A stretch of DNA of 64,000 nucleotides, taken from the NCBI GenBank assembly GCA_949292785.1, contig CASFBK010000008.1:172052-236051 (forward strand). Reading direction: 5' to 3'. Positions within the stretch are counted from its first letter, which is position 1. Each line of letters opens with the position of its first letter. The stretch comes from an uncultured Eubacteriales bacterium. Lineage in GTDB: Bacteria; Bacillota; Clostridia; Lachnospirales; Lachnospiraceae. The position numbers and the translations under genes are program-made. Shown here piece by piece: positions 19,001 through 24,336 of the stretch. The notes under the pieces are model-generated. The model was not told where the DNA came from. It ran no database searches and saw only the letters and a list, made by a program, of their open reading frames with translations.

Positions 19001-19578
19001 AGCTCTATACGATACGGCACTTCCTCCGTCAACGGAAAGATATCCAGGATTCCTCCCCGGACTGCGAACTGCCCCGCACCTTCTATCTGATAGTTACGCT
19101 CATATCCCATCTGCACCAGCTTCTGCTTCATTTCTTCCATATTCATGAAATCCCCAACCGAATACGTTAAAATTCCGCTCTGCATATTGTCAAGAGGTGC
19201 AATTCTGTCCATCAAAGCATCAAAGGTGGTGATTACCGTTACCTGCTCCTGTTCCAGCAAGGCTCGCACCGCCTGCAAACGTTCTGCAGTCAGAAGATTT
19301 CCCCGGATATCAGACTGATAGAACAGTACATCTTTTGCAGGATAATATACCGCTTGTCTGTCGTAAAAGCGGTAATTATCATATATTTCTCGTGCCCTTT
19401 GCTCATTGAAGGTCACAATCAGTCTTTTCTTCTTCTCCTTAGACAGGCTGTAAATCAAATGAGGCTTCTGGGCGTCAATGCAGCCAGAAACCTGTATGAT
19501 TCCTTTCTCTTTCGAAAGAACTGTCTTTAATTCTTCATATTCTTTTAAATCCAACAGAGGTTCCGTAAGACTCTTCAT
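16048..19578 (-). CDS. mfd: Transcription-repair coupling factor
   Basis: Mfd releases RNA polymerase stalled at DNA damage and recruits UvrA. The 1176-residue protein has the UvrB-homology modules (about residues 1-340), an RNA polymerase interaction domain (about 500-570, DYVVHERYGVGIYRGI), and a RecG-like translocase with Walker A GDVGYGKTEIA, DEEQ box LIIDEEQRFGV, TATPIPRTLHMSL and QLRGRVGRS. The C-terminal regulatory TRCF domain follows (about 1020-1176). In Bacillus and many Firmicutes mfd lies close to pth; here the small toxin-antitoxin-like locus sits between them on the other strand. Confidence 0.97.
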   Translation of the reverse strand: MKSLTEPLLDLKEYEELKTVLSKEKGIIQVSGCIDAQKPHLIYSLSKEKKKRLIVTFNEQRAREIYDNYRFYDRQAVYYPAKDVLFYQSDIRGNLLTAERLQAVRALLEQEQVTVITTFDALMDRIAPLDNMQSGILTYSVGDFMNMEEMKQKLVQMGYERNYQIEGAGQFAVRGGILDIFPLTEEVPYRIELWGDEIDSIRSFEVESQRSIENLEAVRIYPACEVVLSAEQIEQGLAKIEQETERLYEAFRKEMKTEEAHRVRKTVDALKEEVTELGRVGNLDSYFGYFLEETVSFLNYFPEEDTVVFLDEPARIAEKGRVVEQEFSESMKHRLEKGYILPGQMEALYRGQEILASLEHRSCVAVTTLDMKINELEIKSRFNIVTKTVNPYNRSFELLIKDLQRYKKNKYRVILLSGSRTRASHLAEDLQNEGLSCFYSEDFDHEVQPGEVMTAYGKLKKGFEYPDIKFVVISESDIFGGEKKRKKKRKIYEGEKIQSFTDLSVGDYVVHERYGVGIYRGIEKVEIQKTVKDYIKIEYDKGSTLYILATQLEAIQKYAGADAKKPKINRLDGQEWNKTKSRVKGAVKEIAKELVELYAIRQQTEGYQYGPDTVWQKEFEEMFPFEETEDQELAIEATKKDMESTKIMDRLICGDVGYGKTEIAIRAAFKAVQEGKQVVYLVPTTILAQQHYNNFVQRMKDFPVRVDLMCRFCTTGQMKKTVEDLKKGMVDIVIGTHRVLSKDVEFKDLGLLIIDEEQRFGVAHKEKIKQMKKNVDVLTLTATPIPRTLHMSLIGIRDMSVLEEPPMDRMPIQTYVMEFNEEIVREAINRELARNGQVYYVFNRVNQIVEVTSKIAELVPEANVAFAHGQMKERELENIMYQFINGEIDVLVSTTIIETGLDISNVNTMIIHDADNMGLSQLYQLRGRVGRSNRTAYAFLMYKQNKMLKEIAEKRLSAIKEFTELGSGFKIAMRDLEIRGAGNLLGAKQHGHMEAVGYDLYCKMLNEAVKSLKGIATPEQFDTTIELDMDAFIPPAYIPNEFQKLDIYKRITGIENQEESEEMLEELIDRFGEPPKSVENLLTIAQLKAKAHNCYYTEIKENGEKIKFTFYNQAKINPANIAQMAESYEGALQFVRDAKAPYFEYTGGHNTRQKNRGTLEVVEQILEDTKTLLIEK

Positions 19579-19688
19579 TTCCTATCCTGCTTTCAAAAAA
19601 TTTCACTGTGATATAGTATATCATATCATAATAAAATTTAGTATACTTTTTTCGTTTCGGGAAAAAAGTAGAAGAATGTAACAGGGTA

Positions 19689-19697
19689 TGTTATAAT
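19689..19697 (+). promoter_or_regulatory. Extended -10 promoter of the small toxin-like gene
   Basis: TGTTATAAT is a consensus extended -10 element. No good -35 is seen, which is tolerable with the TG extension. Transcription would start near 19704, giving a leader of about 43 nt and an mRNA of roughly 200 nt ending at the hairpin at 19864-19899. Confidence 0.7.
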
Positions 19698-19736
19698 ACT
19701 CCTGTTGTCAAACCCAATCCGGCAACGGAAAGGGGG

Positions 19737-19761
19737 TGCAATATCAATGCTTATTTCATTT
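19737..19761 (+). repeat. Direct repeat DRa, copy 1, over the toxin start codon
   Basis: TGCAATATC followed by ATGCTTATTTCATTT (one base between) covers the end of the ribosome binding site, the start codon and the first five codons. The same two blocks recur at 19907-19933 with a three-base spacer. A second shared block, TTGCCTACT, lies at 19787-19795 in the coding region and again at 19932-19940. An RNA copied leftward from the second set would be complementary to the start region of the toxin mRNA. Confidence 0.85.
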
Positions 19762-19836
19762 TTTCTTTCCATATTGGCAAGTATAGTTGCCTACTATGTT
19801 TGCAAATGGCTAGATGGAAAGGATGACAACGACTAG
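19747..19836 (+). CDS. 29-residue membrane peptide, candidate type I toxin (Fst/PepA1-like layout)
   Basis: The peptide starts MLISFFLSILAS, has one membrane helix (residues 2-19), then a charged tail with K20-W21-L22-D23 and the end KDDND. A hydrophobic helix followed by a W-L motif and a charged tail is the layout of Fst/Ldr-superfamily type I toxins, although the proline common in Fst is absent. The Shine-Dalgarno AAAGGGGGTG is strong and ends 8 nt before the ATG. A convergent antisense promoter, direct repeats and a shared terminator surround it. It would act at the inner membrane. I do not recognise the exact family, and toxicity is inference. Confidence 0.75.
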   Translation: MLISFFLSILASIVAYYVCKWLDGKDDND

Positions 19837-19863
19837 CCTTGGTCTGCTCAGCCAGAAATCGAG

Positions 19864-19899
19864 AAGAAAACCCGGTAGCTGCAACTACCGGGTTTTCTT
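19864..19899. terminator. Shared bidirectional terminator of toxin mRNA and antisense RNA
   Basis: A perfect 15-base stem (GAAGAAAACCCGGTAG-type arm at 19864-19878, partner at 19885-19899) encloses CTGCAA. The plus strand continues TTTTTAC and the minus strand reads TTTTCTTCTC, so both convergent transcripts can end here, as in the pAD1 par locus. Confidence 0.88.
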
Positions 19900-19938
19900 T
19901 TTACTATGCAATATCGTTATGCTTATTTCATTTGCCTA
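19864..19938 (-). ncRNA. Predicted antisense antitoxin RNA of about 65-75 nt
   Basis: A consensus promoter at 19944-19972 would start a minus-strand RNA near 19937-19940. The RNA would begin with AGTAGGCAAATG, complementary to the TTGCCTACT block in the toxin coding region. It then carries the complement of TGCAATATC and ATGCTTATTTCATTT, the toxin start region, and ends in the shared terminator hairpin. Its size and order of parts mirror RNA II of the Fst par system. It contains no open reading frame of note. The 5' end is an estimate. Confidence 0.72.
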
Positions 19939-19940
19939 CT
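19907..19940 (+). repeat. Direct repeats DRa/DRb, copy 2, inside the antisense RNA
   Basis: TGCAATATC (19907-19915), ATGCTTATTTCATTT (19919-19933) and TTGCCTACT (19932-19940) repeat three blocks of the toxin gene in the same order with the intervening sequence removed. It reads as a shortened duplicate of the toxin 5' region, used as the template for antisense pairing. Confidence 0.85.
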
Positions 19941-19943
19941 GGC

Positions 19944-19972
19944 ATTATAGCATATGCGACTTAAGTTTTCAA
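19944..19972 (-). promoter_or_regulatory. Promoter of the antisense RNA
   Basis: On the minus strand TTGAAA (19967-19972) and TATAAT (19944-19949) are separated by exactly 17 nt. No gene start lies downstream on that strand before the terminator, so the only product is a short RNA facing the toxin gene. Confidence 0.82.
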
Positions 19973-20049
19973 TATTCACGTAAAAAGTTTATGCACAAAA
20001 AGTTAATTATTCCAGCTTTTCATCTCTACTTTTTTATAACTTTTACACA

Positions 20050-20610
20050 CTAATTAAACAAATTCATCGCCTTATCTGTTTCTCCCTTTACCATGTACCC
20101 CACCGCTTCGACTGCTTTGTCAAAGGCATCTTCTACCTTTTCTCTGTCTTCTTTGGAAAAATGACCTAACACATAGTCTGCCAGGTCCCAGCCCTGAGGC
20201 TTTTCTCCCACGCCAACCTTAATTCGTTGGAATTCCTGGGTTCCGGTGTGAGCAATAATATTCTTAATGCCATTATGCCCTCCGGCGCTTCCTTTTTTAC
20301 GAATCCGCAGCTTTCCCGGTTCCAGGCTGATATCATCATAAATCACAATCAGATTTGTCTCCGGCTCTACCTTATAAAAATTCAAAATGGCTCCAATGCT
20401 TTCGCCGCTTAAGTTCATAAAGGTCTGGGGCTTTACCAGTAGCACCTTCTGTCCTTCTATGATACCGCTGCCGCAATACGCTTTATGCCTGTTATCTGTT
20501 ACTCTTATATTATATTTCTCTGCCAGCCGGTCAATGACATCAAATCCTACATTATGTCTTGTTTTTTCATACTTTGCGGTAGGATTGCCCAAGCCTGCAA
20601 TTACATACAT
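20050..20610 (-). CDS. pth: Peptidyl-tRNA hydrolase
   Basis: Pth frees tRNA from peptidyl-tRNA that drops off the ribosome. The 186-residue protein shows GLGNPTAKYEKTRHNVGF with the catalytic His in RHNVG, PQTFMNLSGES, YDDISLEPGKLRIR and GSAGGHNGIKNI. The start MYVIAGLGN at 20610 gives the usual length and has AGAGGAAGAG upstream. However, an in-frame ATG at 20703 overlaps the uppP stop (ATGA) and would add a 31-residue, highly charged leader rich in KEK and EEK. That extension may be translated through coupling but is not part of the conserved fold. Confidence 0.95.
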   Translation of the reverse strand: MYVIAGLGNPTAKYEKTRHNVGFDVIDRLAEKYNIRVTDNRHKAYCGSGIIEGQKVLLVKPQTFMNLSGESIGAILNFYKVEPETNLIVIYDDISLEPGKLRIRKKGSAGGHNGIKNIIAHTGTQEFQRIKVGVGEKPQGWDLADYVLGHFSKEDREKVEDAFDKAVEAVGYMVKGETDKAMNLFN

Positions 20611-20699
20611 AATCTCTTCCTCTTTCTCTTCCTTTTCCTCTGCCGTATGCTTCTCTTTTTCTTTCCGGCACACGTTTCTGACGAAATCCATTATCCTGC

Positions 20700-21524
20700 T
20701 CATGCCTGTATTACACCAAAGTAAAGCAGTACAATGGCTCCCAGTATAATCCGATACCATCCGAACACTTTAAAATCATGCTTTTTAATATATCCCATCA
20801 AGAAACGGATAACGATAACAGATACCACAAAGGACACCATCATTCCGGTAAGAAGTATTCCCAATTCCAGTCCTGTAAATGCGAAACCGAATTTTACAAG
20901 CTTTAAAAGGCTTGCTCCGAACATCACAGGAATCGCAAGATAAAAGGTAAATTCTGCCGCTGCCGTCCGGGACACGCCAATCATCAACGCTCCTATAATA
21001 GTAGCACCGGAGCGGGAAGTTCCCGGAAGAACCGCTGCGATTAATTGAAAAATACCTATCAGCGCAGCCGCCTTGTAGGTAATGGCATCTGTATTACGCA
21101 TCACTGCCCGCTGTCCTCTGTTACGATTTTCCACAATGATAAATACCAAGCCCACCACCATCAGCATAATGGAAACGACCCAATAATTATAAAGATGTTC
21201 GTCCAGCCAGTCATCAAACAATACACCTACGATACCCGCCGGAATACACGCCACTAAAATCCTGCCCCACAGGTTCATGATTTTCATGTCTATCACATTT
21301 TTCTCTTTGAACTTGAAGGGAAAAATCTTATTCCAGAACAAAAGTACAACGGCCAGAATTGCCCCTAGCTGTACCACTACCAGGAACATATTCCAAAAGT
21401 CCTTAGACACATCCATTGGCATGATTTCTTCTAATAAAATCATATGCCCGGTACTGCTGACCGGAAGCCATTCTGTGATTCCTTCTACAATTCCGTAGAT
21501 TGCTGCCTTTAAAATCTCTAACAT
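20700..21524 (-). CDS. uppP: Undecaprenyl-diphosphatase (BacA/UppP)
   Basis: UppP dephosphorylates undecaprenyl pyrophosphate to recycle the lipid carrier of wall synthesis; excess gives bacitracin resistance. The 274-residue membrane protein has the two family signatures: EGITEWLPVSSTGHM near residue 13 and PGTSRSGATIIGALMIGVSR near residue 170, supplying the catalytic Glu, Ser, His and Arg. Eight helices are apparent. Its stop overlaps a possible upstream start for pth. A long AT-rich inverted repeat at 21567-21630 lies in its leader. Confidence 0.96.
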   Translation of the reverse strand: MLEILKAAIYGIVEGITEWLPVSSTGHMILLEEIMPMDVSKDFWNMFLVVVQLGAILAVVLLFWNKIFPFKFKEKNVIDMKIMNLWGRILVACIPAGIVGVLFDDWLDEHLYNYWVVSIMLMVVGLVFIIVENRNRGQRAVMRNTDAITYKAAALIGIFQLIAAVLPGTSRSGATIIGALMIGVSRTAAAEFTFYLAIPVMFGASLLKLVKFGFAFTGLELGILLTGMMVSFVVSVIVIRFLMGYIKKHDFKVFGWYRIILGAIVLLYFGVIQA

Positions 21525-21566
21525 ATCTTTTCCTTTCTATTTTAGAGGGTTCTTCTCCCTCAAGAT

Positions 21567-21630
21567 AAAATCCGCTATAATTATATATACTTGATTGCCT
21601 TGTACAGTATATCATATTATAACGGATTTT
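21567..21630 (-). promoter_or_regulatory. Long inverted repeat in the uppP promoter region
   Basis: Arms AAAATCCGCTATAATTATAT.. (21567-21589) and its partner (21608-21630) match at 19 of 23 positions around an 18-nt centre. Each arm carries TATAAT, so the repeat could place mirrored -10 elements or serve as an operator. A small GAGGG/CCCTC hairpin follows before the uppP ribosome binding site. No riboswitch class that I know fits. Confidence 0.5.
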
Positions 21631-21666
21631 AAATAGAAATATCTTCAATTTTTTCTTAATATTTTT

Positions 21667-24132
21667 CTAAATCCTGAAGAATTTCAAGTCACCTTCCAAA
21701 CGATTTGCCATATCCTTCAGTTGTTTTGCTTCTTCTACCAGATGTTCAATAGTTTTGTTTAATTCCATCATAGAGGCGGTGGTCTCTTCCGTAGAAGCTG
21801 CATTTTCTTCTGAAATTGCTGACAGATTTACAATTATTTCTTCCACTTTATTCCGCGCAGTATCGCACACAGCGGTACGACTCTTAATATTGGCGGTCTC
21901 TATACTGGATTTTTCAATTCCATCTCCAAGTACGCCAAATCTTTCCTGGGTCTTTGCTAATTTTTCCTGTTGTGTTTCCACAATCTTTGTCACCTCATCT
22001 ACAATGTTGACCGTCTGCTCTGCCTCTCTTGCCAGCTCTTCAATAATTCCATTTATAATATTGGCAGATGAACTGGACTGCTCTGCTAACTGCTGAATCT
22101 CAGTAGCAACTACCGCAAATCCTCTTCCTGCTTCTCCTGCTCTTGCAGCTTCAATGCTTGCATTCAGTGACAAAAGATTTGTCTGACTTGCAATAGACGT
22201 AATCAGCTCTGTAGCTTCCCGAATCTTCTGTACCGATTCATTTGTGGTATGAGTCTGCTGTGCAACCTGGGAAAACGCTTCCGAGGTCTTGGTATTGGCA
22301 ACACTCAATTCCTGCATAAACATAGCAGATTCATTGCTTACCTGCTGCATTTCTGCTGCCATTCTTCCTAAATCTTCTACATTGTCAACAATCTCATTAA
22401 AAACATATCCCATTTCTGTAATTTCACCGGAAGCAGTATCAATTTCCCCCGCCTGACTGGTTGCACCATTGGAAATTTCTTCTACCGCATTTCCAATTTC
22501 AGATGAAGTAATATTACTGTTCTTTGCCATCACATCTAATTCTTCTCCGGATTGCTTTACGGTCTCAGAAATCTGCTGTGCCGACTGAATCACCTCGGAG
22601 AGACGCTCCAGGAATTCATTTACATACGCACCAAACACAGAAAATTCATCCTTACCGTTTGCAGAAGCTCTGACCTTCAGATTTCCTTCTGTCATCTGTG
22701 ACAGCGTATCCTTAAACCTCTTAATACTGCGATTCATAGATTTACTGATATACGCAGTAATTACCAGAACCAAAGCTGCGCTTACAAGTAAAACAACTAC
22801 CATAATAGCAATCAGCTGTACCCTGGAACCCTCTGTATCCGTTTCTACCTGATTACGCACCGTAGAAGTAAGCTCTGTCAGCGTTGCGGATAACGAAATA
22901 TTCTCTTTTTTCAGCTCCAACACCTGATTATCTTTTTCATTCATCGACTCAAACTGTGCCTGTTTATTGGAAAGCTTCTGACGGATTTCGCTCTGCTGTT
23001 CCTCATTCACAACATATGCGCCAACATTTTCATTTATCTCCGCAAATAAATCTACGATTTCCTGGCTTTCTTCTGCTACCTCTTTTCCTTCTACCACATG
23101 CTTGCTGTAAGCGGAAAAACTGCTGTTAAGCTTTTCCAGTGTTGCTGTAAAATCATACTTTCCAGAGAACGCTACCGCCATTCTAAGCTGGGAATAATCT
23201 CCTGCCTCCAGATACAAATCATAACTTACTGCATCAAAGTTTTGCATATCATAAGAAGATATGGGCACCATAACCGAAATCTCTTCCCAGCTTCCGTCGC
23301 CCGCGTCAAAAAGTCCCTGTACTCCCACGCTGCTCTGTCCATTAAACTCTTCTATATTGCTTTCTTCCAATGCATCTCCATAAGAACCGGAAATATCATC
23401 TATCGTCAATGCAGATATATCTACCACAGCATCCTCATTTGCGCCATGAAATACAATATTGTTAAAATATACCTTTCCTATGAATGCTGCTCCATTTGCA
23501 CCAAGTCTTGCTACCAAAGAGTCCCTCTTTCCCTCTTGCGGAAGCTGTGTGTTATAGGTAAACTTCGTATAGGTCTTATCACCTACAACCACCTGTTCGC
23601 CACCCGCCAGATTTATCCAAGAGCCATCTACCCAAGACTTATCATCTCCTACCGCTGCAAAATAACTGTTCAATTCTTCATCGTCTGCGAGGAAACTCTG
23701 ATATTCACCGCTTTCTTCTGAGTAACCTCTTTCGCCGCTCAATTCCCGAATCTGACTGTAATTGTCTTTACAGCCGGTAATCGTATCACCAATCGAAGCC
23801 AGCTCTTTGGAAACACTGCCTCCTGCGACCTTCCTGGCTGTCTGCGTAGCCTTTTCCATTTCCTCAAGATTCGTCACGATACTTTCCAGATAAGAATCCT
23901 CCAGAAAATACAGATAGGAAGTCTCAAGGCTCTGATTCTCATTCTGAGACAGATTAATCCGGTTGATTTCTTTCAAGACTTCATTGTTTCTGCTGTTTTT
24001 GTTTAATGCAACAATACCCACACTGCCCAGAATGACAGATGCAAGTATGGCTGCTCCTCCCATTACTAAAATTTTCCCTTTTATACTCTGACCCAGACCT
24101 GTTCGCACTTTACTTTTCCTGTCTTTTTTCAT
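21667..24132 (-). CDS. Methyl-accepting chemotaxis protein with CBM-like insertion in the ectodomain
   Basis: From the start with GGAGGG 6 nt upstream, this 821-residue receptor has a helix at about 20-42, an ectodomain to about 438, a second helix (about 439-461), HAMP (about 462-513) and a methyl-accepting domain whose hairpin tip reads [20 protein letters not shown]. The ectodomain is helical at both ends, but residues about 153-328 are beta-rich and contain [12 protein letters not shown] and [17 protein letters not shown]. These resemble FKGNVYLDNLVL and SSYNQLSVDFIY in the CBM27-like domain of the GH26 mannanase nearby. A receptor for mannan fragments is inferred. There is no C-terminal CheR-binding pentapeptide. 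Confidence 0.9.
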   Translation of the reverse strand: MKKDRKSKVRTGLGQSIKGKILVMGGAAILASVILGSVGIVALNKNSRNNEVLKEINRINLSQNENQSLETSYLYFLEDSYLESIVTNLEEMEKATQTARKVAGGSVSKELASIGDTITGCKDNYSQIRELSGERGYSEESGEYQSFLADDEELNSYFAAVGDDKSWVDGSWINLAGGEQVVVGDKTYTKFTYNTQLPQEGKRDSLVARLGANGAAFIGKVYFNNIVFHGANEDAVVDISALTIDDISGSYGDALEESNIEEFNGQSSVGVQGLFDAGDGSWEEISVMVPISSYDMQNFDAVSYDLYLEAGDYSQLRMAVAFSGKYDFTATLEKLNSSFSAYSKHVVEGKEVAEESQEIVDLFAEINENVGAYVVNEEQQSEIRQKLSNKQAQFESMNEKDNQVLELKKENISLSATLTELTSTVRNQVETDTEGSRVQLIAIMVVVLLVSAALVLVITAYISKSMNRSIKRFKDTLSQMTEGNLKVRASANGKDEFSVFGAYVNEFLERLSEVIQSAQQISETVKQSGEELDVMAKNSNITSSEIGNAVEEISNGATSQAGEIDTASGEITEMGYVFNEIVDNVEDLGRMAAEMQQVSNESAMFMQELSVANTKTSEAFSQVAQQTHTTNESVQKIREATELITSIASQTNLLSLNASIEAARAGEAGRGFAVVATEIQQLAEQSSSSANIINGIIEELAREAEQTVNIVDEVTKIVETQQEKLAKTQERFGVLGDGIEKSSIETANIKSRTAVCDTARNKVEEIIVNLSAISEENAASTEETTASMMELNKTIEHLVEEAKQLKDMANRLEGDLKFFRI

Positions 24133-24184
24133 ATGTTTCCCTCCAATTTTCATTTTTTCTTTTGTCCCAGGTTTATTTTACTTA

Positions 24185-24213
24185 ATCTTATCACTTTTTT
24201 AACTTATTTTCAA
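24185..24213 (-). promoter_or_regulatory. Promoter of the chemoreceptor gene
   Basis: On the minus strand TTGAAA (24208-24213) and TAAGAT (24185-24190) are spaced by 17 nt. This is a sigma-A type; no flagellar sigma-D element was found. A TTTTTAGGCTAAAAA palindrome at about 24259-24274, close to the mannan operator core, lies about 50 nt further upstream but abuts a terminator. Confidence 0.65.
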
Positions 24214-24270
24214 TATTATTTTTATTCATTTTTAATTTATTTAATCTCTATTTAATCTTTTTTTAGCCTA

Positions 24271-24305
24271 AAAAGGACATCACAAAATTTTATCCTGTGA
24301 TGTCC
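24271..24305 (-). terminator. Terminator of the sugar-domain/GGDEF gene
   Basis: GGACATCACA and TGTGATGTCC form a ten-base stem 32 nt past the stop codon. The minus strand then reads TTTTTAGG. Confidence 0.85.
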
Positions 24306-24336
24306 TATCTCCACAAATAACATAATATTTCTTATT

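Noticed and set aside
19814-20053. 79-codon frame overlapping the toxin 3' end
   Set aside because: It runs through the strong terminator hairpin and has no ribosome binding site. Its MLISF segment only reflects the direct repeat of the toxin start.
24157-24270. AT-rich repeats such as TTTAATCT upstream of the chemoreceptor
   Set aside because: They are low-complexity spacer sequence. Only the sigma-A promoter within it could be supported.
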